From the NCBI GenBank assembly GCA_019239425.1, contig JAFAZX010000079.1:1-41053 (forward strand): 41,053 bases of DNA, read 5' to 3'. Shown piece after piece: positions 1 to 7,275 of this stretch; the stretch's first letter is position 1; the number at the start of each line of letters is the position of its first letter. This stretch comes from Acidobacteriota bacterium (GTDB taxonomy: Bacteria; Acidobacteriota; Blastocatellia; Pyrinomonadales; Pyrinomonadaceae). A program made the translations under genes and the position numbers. The notes under the pieces were generated by a model. The model was not told the origin of the DNA and searched no databases. It worked only from the letters and a program-made list of their open reading frames with translations.

Positions 1-391
1 CTTGTTCATAACTCTCCTTGTTAGACACACCTCGGCCGACACGCCCGCCGCCGGGCCGTTAGCGTCCGCTCGGTGTGTGTACGGCTAAATGGATTCGTGG
101 GCGGGGAAGGAGCCGTTTTCGTCTTCCCTGATCCGACCGCGTACTCAAAGGGCAATCGCCATGCCCGCGCGTACGCACGGCCGTACCCTTCGGCTTTCGT
201 CGCTGAAGTTGGAAAATTTGGAAAGACGATTCAAACGATCAAATAAAATAAGATTGAGTTGGCGTTCAACGTTTCGTACAAGTCCCGACCGCGCGGACGT
301 CACGCTTGCCGAATCGCGCCGTTTCCTTCAGACTGCGTCAAAGCTTCCAGGGAGGTGAAAGCGCCGCGCCTACGGGGCGCGTGGAACAGAC
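1..391. other. non-coding leader region before dacB
   Basis: No convincing gene is visible here; the open frames have arginine-rich out-of-frame composition. An AT-rich stretch at about 205-260 contains a TAAAAT hexamer (244-249) with a TTGGAA at 218-223. The 20 bp spacing is too long for a good sigma-70 promoter, so this is only a weak promoter candidate for dacB. A GGAGG stretch near 351 lies too far from the dacB ATG to be its ribosome binding site. Confidence 0.4.
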
Positions 392-2095
392 ATGACGCCC
401 GCCCGCACACGTTCTCTCTTAACGTACCTGCTGCTCTTCTCGCTGCTCGCCTCTGCGCCTTCGGCCCGGGCCGTCGCCGCGCAGACCCCGACGCAGACGC
501 GCGAGCGCCGCGCCGCGCCGCAGGCGACGCCGACGCCCACACCCGCGCGCACGCAGGCCACGCCCGCGCGGCCCACGCCGACGCCGACGCCCGCCGCGGC
601 GCAGACGCCGACGCCCACGCCGACGCCGGCCGCGACCACGACCGCGTCCGCCCCGCAGACGCTCGAAGAGCTGCGCGCGCGCATCCGCGATCTCCTCGCG
701 CGGCCCGAGTTCGCGGCGTCACGCGTCGCCGTCAAGGTCTCCTCGCTCGACACCGGGCGCGTCCTGTTCGAGCAGGACTCGCGCAAGTGGATGCAGCCCG
801 CTTCGAACATGAAGCTCTACACGGTGGCCGCCGCGCTCGACCGACTGACGCCGGACTACCGCTTCGTCACTTCGGTCTACGCGCCCGCGCGACCCGACGC
901 ATCAGGCACGGTGCGCGGCGACCTCGTCGTCTACGGACGCGGCGACCCGACCTTCGCCGTCCGCTTCAACCCCGAAGGGAACACGGACTACTCGTTCACC
1001 ATCGACGCGCTGGCGGCAGACGTCTACGCGGCCGGCGTCCGCCGCGTCGAGGGCGACCTCGTCGGCGACGAGAGCTACTTCACGGGCGCGCCGATTCCCT
1101 CGGGCTGGGAGTGGGACGACCTGCAGTGGTACTACGGCGCGGAGGTCTCGGCGCTCACGGTCAACGACAACTCGGTAGACCTCTCCGTCAAGCCCGGCGC
1201 TTCGGTGGGCGCGCCCGCGCGCATCACGCTCGGGCCTTCGACTCCGGTCGTCACCATCGTCGACCGCACGACGACCTCCGAGCGCGGCACGACGCGTGAC
1301 CTGAGCGTCACGCGCCCGCTCGGCCAGAACACCATCGAGATACGCGGACGGCTCCCCATCGACGACCGCGGCTACTCTGCGAGCCTCGCCGTCACGCGCC
1401 CGGCGCTCGTCTTCGCCACGATGCTGCGCTCTTCGCTCGAACGGCGCGGCGTCGTCTTCACAGGCCAGACGCGCACCGTGGACGCGCAGGGGCGGGTCGA
1501 GAAACCGCTCCCCGTCTCGTCTCTCGTCGAGCTCGCCGCGCGCAAGTCGCCGCCGCTCTCCGTCATCGCCGCGCAGACTTTGAAGCCGAGCCAGAACCTC
1601 TACGCCGAACTCCTCCTGCGCACGCTCGGCAAGGTCGCGGGCGCGCCCGACCCGAAGCTTTCGAGCGAGGACGCGGGCGCGGCGGTCGTCCGAAACTTCC
1701 TGACGCAGGCCGGCATCGACCCGGCGGGCCTCGTCATGAACGACGGCTCCGGCCTCGCGCGCTCCGACCTCGTCACGGCCGACACGACCCTGCAACTGCT
1801 CGTCTACATGAACCGCCACCGCTTCGGCTCCGAGTTCCGTCTGGCGCTGCCGGTCGCGGGCGTGGACGGCACCTTGCGCAACCGCATGAAGGGCACGCCC
1901 GCGCAGGGTAACGTGCGCGCGAAGACGGGGACTCTGGGCACGGCGACCTCGCTCTCCGGCTACGTCTTCAGCGCCGCGGGCGAGCGGCTCGCCTTCTCAC
2001 TCATGATTAACAACCCGCCGCGCGACGCGAATCCGCGCACAGACTTCACGGACGCCGTCGCCGTCCTCCTCGCATCCTTCGCCGGCCGTTCCTGA
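392..2095 (+). CDS. dacB: D-alanyl-D-alanine carboxypeptidase/endopeptidase (PBP4, peptidase S13)
   Basis: This is a periplasmic penicillin-binding protein that trims or opens peptidoglycan cross-links. The 567-residue product starts with a signal peptide (residues 1-30), followed by a Pro/Thr-rich linker of TPTPTP repeats to about residue 88. All three active-site motifs of the S13 family are present: SxxK as SNMK (Ser138 to Lys141), SxN as SQN (400-402) and KTG (511-513, in RAKTGTL). The length fits the family plus the unusual linker, which probably holds the enzyme away from the membrane or tethers it in the wall. The dapF homologue starts 12 bases downstream, so the two are likely co-transcribed as a wall-precursor unit. 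The start ATG has no strong ribosome binding site. Confidence 0.93.
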   Translation: MTPARTRSLLTYLLLFSLLASAPSARAVAAQTPTQTRERRAAPQATPTPTPARTQATPARPTPTPTPAAAQTPTPTPTPAATTTASAPQTLEELRARIRDLLARPEFAASRVAVKVSSLDTGRVLFEQDSRKWMQPASNMKLYTVAAALDRLTPDYRFVTSVYAPARPDASGTVRGDLVVYGRGDPTFAVRFNPEGNTDYSFTIDALAADVYAAGVRRVEGDLVGDESYFTGAPIPSGWEWDDLQWYYGAEVSALTVNDNSVDLSVKPGASVGAPARITLGPSTPVVTIVDRTTTSERGTTRDLSVTRPLGQNTIEIRGRLPIDDRGYSASLAVTRPALVFATMLRSSLERRGVVFTGQTRTVDAQGRVEKPLPVSSLVELAARKSPPLSVIAAQTLKPSQNLYAELLLRTLGKVAGAPDPKLSSEDAGAAVVRNFLTQAGIDPAGLVMNDGSGLARSDLVTADTTLQLLVYMNRHRFGSEFRLALPVAGVDGTLRNRMKGTPAQGNVRAKTGTLGTATSLSGYVFSAAGERLAFSLMINNPPRDANPRTDFTDAVAVLLASFAGRS

Positions 2096-2107
2096 AGAAG
2101 GGGGCAA

Positions 2108-3004
2108 ATGCGCTTCGTTAAATTTCAAGGCTACGGCAACGACTACCTCGTCTTCGAGGCGGCCGAGTTGAAAGTCGCCGGCCTGAGTTCAGGCTTCGAG
2201 CGCATCAGCGCGGGCGGGCCGTTCGTCGAGTTCGTCGAGCGCGTCTGCGACCGGCACTTCGGTGCCGGCTCGGACGGCATCGCCGTCGTCGAGCCTTTAG
2301 AGGAAGAGGCGGACTTCCGCCTGCGCATCTTCAACCCGGACGGCGGCGAGGCGGCGATGTCCGGGAACGGCTCGCGCTGCGCCGCGGCCTACCTGCACTT
2401 CACAGGACTCTGGTCGGCCGAGGAACTGCGCTTCTCGACGCGCGCGGGCGTCAAGCGCTACCGCCTGCGCGAACGTTTGGGCGAAGGCGCTTTCCGCTTC
2501 GAGGCCGAAATCGGCAGCCCGCGTTTCGACAGCGCCTCGATCCCGATGCTGACCGAGGGGCCGCTCGCGGAGGTGCGCGAATACCCCCTGGCGCTGCCCG
2601 ACGGCGAGACCCTGCGCGTCACCGCGCTCCAGATGTGTAACCCGAACTGCTGCGCCTTCGTGGACGACTTCGAGGCCGCGGATTGGAGGCGTCTCGGCCG
2701 CGCCATCGAGTCGCACGCGGCCTTCCCGGAGCGTACGAATGTTGAGTTCATTCGTGTTTTAGACCGCGAGAACATCGAGGCGCGCGTCTGGGAGCGCGGC
2801 GCGGGCGAGACGCTCTCCTCGGGGACGGGCGCTTCGGCGGCGGCCGTCGCCTCGATGGTCGGCGGCCACACAGACCGGCACGTAATGGTCTCGATGCCCG
2901 GCGGCCGCCTCGAAGTCCTCTGGCGTGAGGACGGCGAGGTGCTCCTGACCGGCGAAGCCAGGGTCGTCTACCAAGGCGTTTGGCTGGGCGGCAAGACTGT
3001 TTAA
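2108..3004 (+). CDS. dapF: diaminopimelate epimerase homologue with both catalytic cysteines replaced by serine
   Basis: DapF converts LL- to meso-diaminopimelate for lysine and peptidoglycan synthesis, using two cysteines as acid and base. The 298-residue product keeps the fold signatures: KFQGYGNDY at the N-terminus, GSDGIAVVEP, FNPDGGEAAM, and ERGAGET near the C-terminus. At the two positions where the family has catalytic cysteine it has serine: MSGNGSRC (Ser85, codon TCC at 2360) and LSSGTGAS (Ser238, codon TCG at 2819). Related proteins in the DapF/proline-racemase superfamily with altered residues are dehydratases or other isomerases. This copy may therefore be a slow epimerase, a different enzyme, or inactive. 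It follows dacB by 12 bases, and a GGGGGC stretch before the ATG serves as ribosome binding site. The family call is firm; epimerase activity is uncertain. Confidence 0.85.
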   Translation: MRFVKFQGYGNDYLVFEAAELKVAGLSSGFERISAGGPFVEFVERVCDRHFGAGSDGIAVVEPLEEEADFRLRIFNPDGGEAAMSGNGSRCAAAYLHFTGLWSAEELRFSTRAGVKRYRLRERLGEGAFRFEAEIGSPRFDSASIPMLTEGPLAEVREYPLALPDGETLRVTALQMCNPNCCAFVDDFEAADWRRLGRAIESHAAFPERTNVEFIRVLDRENIEARVWERGAGETLSSGTGASAAAVASMVGGHTDRHVMVSMPGGRLEVLWREDGEVLLTGEARVVYQGVWLGGKTV

Positions 3005-3022
3005 AGTGGTCGTTTAACAGGT

Positions 3023-3095
3023 TGAAAGGGCAGGGTTTCGTGCAACCTCGTACACCGAAAAACAGGGCTTTTGAGTCCCCTTTCAGTACGGATTT
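3023..3095 (+). terminator. branched stem-loop after the dapF homologue
   Basis: TGAAAGGG (3023-3030) pairs with CCCTTTCA (3078-3085), enclosing a small GGTT/AACC hairpin, and is followed by ATTTTT at 3092-3097. The position just after the stop suggests a factor-independent terminator. The stem is short for its 47-nt interior, so the call is moderate to weak. Confidence 0.35.
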
Positions 3096-3198
3096 TTAGG
3101 GCACATTGCAAGTAGACAGACGCTAAGTCCTTATGTTACTTTCCCTTGCGTGGCAAGCGGGCATACTGTTCGCTTGTCATTCTTTTTGTACTGGATTC

Positions 3199-3310
3199 TT
3201 TCAGCGCTCCGCATCAAGGACACAGGTTCCCCACTCCGGCTGACTCTTCAAACTCCTAGAGCCGGAGGTCGAGGACGGGAGGTTACTCACCTACTCGCGC
3301 GCCGCTGAAA
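3199..3310 (+). promoter_or_regulatory. candidate structured 5' leader upstream of the 3D-domain gene
   Basis: TTTCAGCG (3199-3206) pairs perfectly with CGCTGAAA (3303-3310) and closes a domain of about 112 nt. Inside it CTCCGGCT (3234-3241) pairs with AGCCGGAG (3260-3267), and AGGT/ACCT near 3280-3292 gives a further small hairpin. The domain ends 26 nt before the gene and leaves the GGAGGA ribosome binding site at 3325-3330 free. A CATACT at 3162-3167 is a possible -10. The closed multibranch shape resembles a riboswitch or attenuator. I could not match it to the c-di-AMP (ydaO) consensus or to any other class I know. Confidence 0.4.
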
Positions 3311-3336
3311 GACTTGAATCGGTAGGAGGACCGAGA

Positions 3337-3933
3337 ATGAGTAAACCCTTGATTGGGGGGGGGGCGGCCGCGGCCGTTCTTCTCTCATGTTCCTTGCTCT
3401 TTTTAGCGAAGACTTCAGTCGCAGAACCCCTGGGGCAGAACCCGCAGGAGATGCTACAGAAGGGCGCCGTCACGGAAGCTAACAACGCCGGCGCTGAGAT
3501 GGCAGAGACGACGGACGCCGCTGAGGACGGCGCCGCAGTGAAAGAGGCGGAGGCGGCCCCGCCGAGTGGAACGAAGGCCGCGATTGACATAACGAAGACG
3601 GGGGCCGAGACGGAGGCGTCTTCCCCGGCCGTAACCTTCACGGCGACGGCCTACAGCCTCCGCGGTCGCACAGCCAACGGCAGCGCGGTTCGGCGCGGCA
3701 TCATCGCCGCCGACCGTAGAGTTCTCCCGCTGGGCACGCGCGTGCGGCTCGAAGCAGGCTCCTACAGTGGCGAATACATCGTCACGGACACGGGCGGCGC
3801 GGTGTGCGGTCGCAAGATCGACATCTGGGTGCCGCAGACCTCCGAGGCCATGCGCTTCGGCCGGCGCCCCGTCAGGCTGACGGTTCTGACGCGCACGCGT
3901 CCGAGGACGGTCACACCGCAGTCGGGGAAGTAA
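3337..3933 (+). CDS. secreted 3D-domain (RlpA/MltA-like double-psi barrel) protein
   Basis: The 198-residue protein has an N-terminal hydrophobic segment (about 8-25, signal peptide or anchor), a low-complexity Ala/Glu-rich linker (about 30-95) and a C-terminal 3D domain (about 100-185). The 3D domain is named for conserved aspartates, seen here in AADRRVLPLG, VTDTGG and KIDIWV. These domains occur in peptidoglycan-acting proteins such as Rpf-like and YuiC/YocH proteins and in lytic transglycosylase MltA. A role in cell-wall turnover is thus likely but not shown. The start is well defined by AGGAGGA 7 bases upstream. Codons 7-9 lie in a run of ten G (3355-3364), which could slip and switch the frame. 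Confidence 0.8.
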   Translation: MSKPLIGGGAAAAVLLSCSLLFLAKTSVAEPLGQNPQEMLQKGAVTEANNAGAEMAETTDAAEDGAAVKEAEAAPPSGTKAAIDITKTGAETEASSPAVTFTATAYSLRGRTANGSAVRRGIIAADRRVLPLGTRVRLEAGSYSGEYIVTDTGGAVCGRKIDIWVPQTSEAMRFGRRPVRLTVLTRTRPRTVTPQSGK

Positions 3934-3984
3934 GAAGAAGTAAGAACAAGCGGATAAAACTTTCGATCTGAAGAGTGTCGAAAG

Positions 3985-4025
3985 GGAGGGGGTCGCCGTC
4001 AGACGTTTCTGACGGCGGCCCCTCC
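3985..4025 (+). terminator. terminator hairpin after the 3D-domain gene
   Basis: A strong GC-rich stem (GGAGGGG-x-CGCCGTCAGA with its complement, loop CGTT) spans 3985-4025 and is followed by ATTTTCAT. It separates the 3D-domain gene from asparaginase. Confidence 0.7.
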
Positions 4026-4071
4026 GATTTTCATCAGGAATTTCCACAGGCGGAAAACTCTGCGGACGCGG

Positions 4072-4101
4072 TTGCGGTCTTCCAGTCCCCGCGTTTAAGA
4101 T
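4072..4101 (+). promoter_or_regulatory. sigma-70-like promoter of asparaginase
   Basis: TTGCGG (4072-4077), an 18-bp spacer and TAAGAT (4096-4101) form a reasonable sigma-70 promoter. Predicted transcription start is about 4108, only a few bases before the TTG start codon at 4111, so the mRNA would be nearly leaderless. Confidence 0.5.
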
Positions 4102-4110
4102 TCGACCCGC

Positions 4111-5175
4111 TTGAATCCCGAAAATCAAAGTCAGCCCGCGCCCAACCCTGCGCCGCTCGTCGAAGTCTGGCGCGGCCCCATCGTCGAGTCGCGCCACCGC
4201 GGCCACGTCGCCGCCGTGGACGGCGAAAGCCGCCTCGTCGCTTACCTCGGCGAGCCGGAGACGGTCACATACCTTCGCTCCTCCGGAAAACCCTTCCAAG
4301 CCGTCCCGCTCCTGACGAGCGGCGCGGCCGCACGTTTTAACTTCACGGAGGCGGAACTGGCCGTCGCCTGCGGCTCGCACAGCGGCGAAGACCTTCACGT
4401 CGAGACGGTCGCGCGCATGCTTGAGAAGATCGGCCTCGGCGAAGGCGACCTCAAGTGCGGCGTCCACGAGCCTTTCGACCGCGTGACGGCCGAGCGCCTG
4501 CGTTCGCGCGGCGAGACGCCGGGCGTGCTGCGCAACAACTGCTCTGGCAAGCACACGGGGATGCTCGCCCTCTCGCGCCACCTCGGCGCCCCGCCCCAGC
4601 TCTACGACGACCCCGGGGGCACCGTCCAGCAGTCAATCCTCCGCGCCGTCTCGCAGTTCTCAGGCATGGACGCCGACGAAATCGCCCTCGGCACGGACGG
4701 CTGCGGCGTCCCGGTCTTCGGCATGTCCGTCCGCGCCATGGCTCTCATGTACGCGCGCCTGGTCGCGCCGCCCGAAGGCTTCCACGCCGAGACGCGGGCC
4801 GCCTGCGCGCGCCTCACAGCGGCCATGAGCGCGCGGCCGGAGCTTGTCGGCGGGACGCAGGAGCGTTTCGACACGGAGGTCATGCGTGCCGGCCGCGGAC
4901 TCCTAATCTCGAAAATCGGCGCGGAGGGCGTCTACACGGCCGGCGTCATGCCTTGCGAGCGCTGGCCGAAGGGTTTGGGACTGGCCTTCAAGATTGAGGA
5001 CGGCGAAGACCGCCGGGCGCGCTCAACCATCGCCATCGAGGCCTTGCGACAGCTCGATGTACTGGATGAGGACGCGTACAAAGCCCTCTTGCCCTACGCA
5101 AGTTTCCCCGTACAGAATCATCGTGGTGAAAAAGTTGGGCAAATTCGCGCCTCTTTCCAGCTTAAAAGCGAATAA
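4111..5175 (+). CDS. asparaginase (L-asparaginase II / AnsA-like family)
   Basis: The enzyme hydrolyses L-asparagine to aspartate and ammonia. The 354-residue product matches the Rhizobium-type asparaginase family (PF06089), which is unrelated to E. coli AnsB. Motifs include SSGKPFQAVP (Ser-Lys pair), ACGSHSGE, NNCSGKHTGM and GTDGCGVP. The length agrees with the family. No ATG or GTG fits the N-terminus, so the TTG at 4111 is taken as start. It lies just after a promoter and lacks a ribosome binding site. The gene stands alone between two terminators. No signal peptide is visible, so it should act in the cytoplasm. Confidence 0.88.
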   Translation: MNPENQSQPAPNPAPLVEVWRGPIVESRHRGHVAAVDGESRLVAYLGEPETVTYLRSSGKPFQAVPLLTSGAAARFNFTEAELAVACGSHSGEDLHVETVARMLEKIGLGEGDLKCGVHEPFDRVTAERLRSRGETPGVLRNNCSGKHTGMLALSRHLGAPPQLYDDPGGTVQQSILRAVSQFSGMDADEIALGTDGCGVPVFGMSVRAMALMYARLVAPPEGFHAETRAACARLTAAMSARPELVGGTQERFDTEVMRAGRGLLISKIGAEGVYTAGVMPCERWPKGLGLAFKIEDGEDRRARSTIAIEALRQLDVLDEDAYKALLPYASFPVQNHRGEKVGQIRASFQLKSE

Positions 5176-5422
5176 GTGTACGGCTCTGAACTATCCAAAA
5201 TCTTAGTTGTGTAGCGGAAACGTTCGCACGATATTTTTTCAGTATGGAATTTGTACAGCTCCCGCGACTTTCTTCACCTGTCTTGTAACTGATTGAAAAG
5301 GCAGGGGAATTTTATTTCACGTTAATTTACGGGGAAAATTGAAGACTCGGAGTTTTTAAGGGGGCCAGTAAAGTCTTGATGGCATGGGCGTTGCTCAGCC
5401 GTAAGACAGATAAAATGTGAGG

Positions 5423-5697
5423 GGTAAATAGAGTTATCGGGTCAGGCTCGGAGACGGCTAGTGAGTGAAAGCTTTGGGGGAGGTTTTCTCTCACTTCTTG
5501 CGGGCGACAACTCTTTGGGGGAACAGAGTCGTTGTCAGCAGAGTCGTCGAAGGCCATCAATTAGCGGGTTACTGATTCCGTTTCTGTAGGGGTTTGGGGG
5601 AGCCCCGCAGATTAGATCAGTAACCCGCAAATTTGTGACCAGTCACTCTATTAACAAGAAAGGGCCGCGAGTCTCGACTCGCGGCCCTTTCTTGTTT
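5423..5697 (+). ncRNA. candidate small RNA: three hairpins sharing a TTTGGGGGA loop, plus terminator
   Basis: Three successive stem-loops each expose the same nine bases, TTTGGGGGA. Hairpin A: AGTGAG-T-GAAA (5460-5470) with TTTC-T-CTCACT (5485-5495). Hairpin B: GACAAC (5506-5511) with GTTGTC (5531-5536), extended by TCT/AGA. Hairpin C: a 13-bp outer stem GCGGGTTACTGAT (5564-5576) with ATCAGTAACCCGC (5616-5628), and inside it TCTG/CAGA and GGGG/CCCC presenting the loop. A perfect terminator follows at 5653-5697. A TAAAAT at 5411-5416 is the best -10, giving a start near 5423; the -35 is weak. No open frame here looks coding. The + strand is favoured because the terminator lies downstream. The loops could bind a GGA-recognising protein such as CsrA/RsmA or pair with C-rich RNA. 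The structure is seen; the function is inferred. Confidence 0.6.
5653..5697. terminator. strong bidirectional terminator
   Basis: AACAAGAAAGGGCCGCGAGT and its exact complement meet over a tiny loop, giving a 20-bp stem with T-rich flanks on both strands. It can end the small RNA on the + strand and the gene ending at 5712 on the - strand. Confidence 0.85.
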
Positions 5698-5711
5698 CAG
5701 GCAAAAAAGCC

Positions 5712-6479
5712 TTACTCCTGACCGCGGCCCAGCAGGTTCGAGGTGGCGGGCGGGGTGTTCAAATCTTCGATGTTGAGCCGCACCATGCCGCCCGCGTCTG
5801 TGTAGACCTCCTGCGCGTCACGCTGCGCACGCCTATGGAGGAAGATAACGCCTCCGATGGCGCCGCCGACCCCGAGGCAGAGCAGGATGGCGAGCCCCGT
5901 CGTCTTGAGCGTCGTGAGGATGACGCCGCCCATCGTCGAAGTGTAGGCGCGCGTCGCAATCTCCTCGGCGTGCGGGTTGCGGCCGAGCCAGCGCACGTCC
6001 TTCTCGTACTTCACTCGCGAGGCCAGCCTCTCGGCCGCCCCGAAGTCGGGCGCGTCAAAGACGAAGACAGAGTAGTTGCCGACGCGGCTGTAGAGCGTGG
6101 GCACGGGCTGGCCCGCGCCCTTCAACTCCTCTATGCGCCGCTTGACGGCGGCGTCGGCATCGACCGAGTGCTGCGGCGTCGGGAACTCGACGACGACGAG
6201 CCGACCGTCCGCATACTTCGCGGTGACGGCCTCGACGCCCTCGTCGAACTCGAAGGCGTCGAGCGTTGGTTGATTCCCGGCGGCCTTCTGCAGCTCCGCC
6301 GTGCTGCGGGCGTAGACCGCGTCCGCCTTCCTCTCCCAGTCGGGCAGGTGCATGACGAGGACGGGAACGTCGTCCCCCGAACTACCGATGTCCGACGCCC
6401 GAACCGGCGGCTGCGTCCGGGCCAGGGCCGCGGACGCGCACAAAGCGACGAGGAACAGGAGCGACGTAAACTTCTTCAT
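5712..6479 (-). CDS. hypothetical secreted, membrane-anchored protein
   Basis: Not recognised beyond resemblance to uncharacterised acidobacterial secreted proteins. Starting at the internal Met (MKKFTSLLF), the product is 255 residues with a clear signal peptide ending near ALA-RTQ. An extracytoplasmic domain of about 170 residues follows. A single transmembrane helix rich in Gly/Leu/Ile (about 190-215) is followed by the basic HRRAQRD stretch and a short tail facing the cytoplasm. An earlier in-frame start at 6527 would put 16 residues before the signal peptide and is less likely. The gene follows the PH-domain gene by 121 bases and ends at the strong terminator. Confidence 0.65.
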   Translation of the reverse strand: MKKFTSLLFLVALCASAALARTQPPVRASDIGSSGDDVPVLVMHLPDWERKADAVYARSTAELQKAAGNQPTLDAFEFDEGVEAVTAKYADGRLVVVEFPTPQHSVDADAAVKRRIEELKGAGQPVPTLYSRVGNYSVFVFDAPDFGAAERLASRVKYEKDVRWLGRNPHAEEIATRAYTSTMGGVILTTLKTTGLAILLCLGVGGAIGGVIFLHRRAQRDAQEVYTDAGGMVRLNIEDLNTPPATSNLLGRGQE

Positions 6480-6600
6480 CTTCGATGGTCGCACGACAAA
6501 ACCTTTCCCGCGGACGGAGTACGGCAAAGCGCTTGGATGAGTTAGACGACGGCGCCGTTGTGCTTGTTCCGCTGCGAGGATGATAAGTCCGCGAGAGCTT

Positions 6601-7275
6601 CTAGCGCCAGCGGCGCAGCTCGCGCAGGATTTGGTCGGCGTGGCGGCGCGGGTCTGGGATGTTGCGCATGACGGTCGTGCCGCCGGTCTCGCTCGCGTTG
6701 TCGATGACGACGTTGCCGAAGCGCAGGAGGCGCTGCGGGATGGTCGTGGTGACGGACACGTCCTGTACGTTGCGCAGGGGGATGTTGCGCGTCGTGCGCG
6801 AGACGAGTCCCTCGTCGATCTCGATCTTCGAGTCGGTCAGAGTGTAGCGCACGGTGTTGCGCTTCAGGTGTTTGTAGGCCGGGATGAGCAGCAGCGCGAG
6901 CGCCAGCGGGATCGAGACGTAGTAAGGTATCGTCACCCAGTTCTGCCACGCGAGCAGCGCGACGAGCAGTACGGCCCCGAGCGCCGCCAGCGCGTAACCG
7001 ATCTTGACGAAGAGGAGCGTCGGGCCGACGGTGAAGACCGTACGCTCCTCCCCGGCGTCGAGCGGGCCGCCCTCGGCGCGCTGGGGCGAAGCGGGGAGCG
7101 GCCGGACTTGCACCGGCTGTGCGGCGCGGGGGCGTGCGGGCGCGGCGACGTGCGTCTCCTCGTTCGCGAAGTCGGGCGCGTAGCGCGTCTCTTCGGAGCC
7201 GGCGGGCGCGCCGCACGCGGCGCAGAAGCGCGCGCCGTCGGTCAGGCGCGTACCGCAGACGTGGCAGTTTTCCAT
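6601..7275 (-). CDS. zinc-ribbon plus bacterial PH-domain (bPH_2/YdbT-like) membrane protein
   Basis: The 224-residue product begins with a zinc ribbon: Cys4-x2-Cys7 and Cys18-x2-Cys21. A Pro/Arg-rich linker to about residue 85 is followed by two transmembrane helices (about 90-112 and 117-135). The C-terminal domain (about 140-220) has the bPH_2 (DUF304, PF03703) pattern: YTLTDSKIEIDEGL, then RNIPLRNVQDVSV and IDNASETGG. Such proteins sit in the inner membrane with the PH-like domain in the cytoplasm; their role is unknown. It follows the double-receiver regulator without a gap (stop at 7276, start at 7275), so the two are probably translated from one mRNA. Confidence 0.75.
   Translation of the reverse strand: MENCHVCGTRLTDGARFCAACGAPAGSEETRYAPDFANEETHVAAPARPRAAQPVQVRPLPASPQRAEGGPLDAGEERTVFTVGPTLLFVKIGYALAALGAVLLVALLAWQNWVTIPYYVSIPLALALLLIPAYKHLKRNTVRYTLTDSKIEIDEGLVSRTTRNIPLRNVQDVSVTTTIPQRLLRFGNVVIDNASETGGTTVMRNIPDPRRHADQILRELRRWR

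Noticed and set aside
89..358. Open frame of 89 codons before dacB
   Set aside because: No ribosome binding site, Arg/Ser-rich composition and no recognisable domain.
3199..3310. c-di-AMP (ydaO) riboswitch before the 3D-domain gene
   Set aside because: Gene type and position fit, but the conserved ydaO bases could not be found; kept only as an unassigned structured leader.
5327..5560. 77-codon open frame on the - strand in the asparaginase downstream gap
   Set aside because: It runs across hairpins A and B of the candidate RNA, has no ribosome binding site and no hydrophobic or domain pattern.
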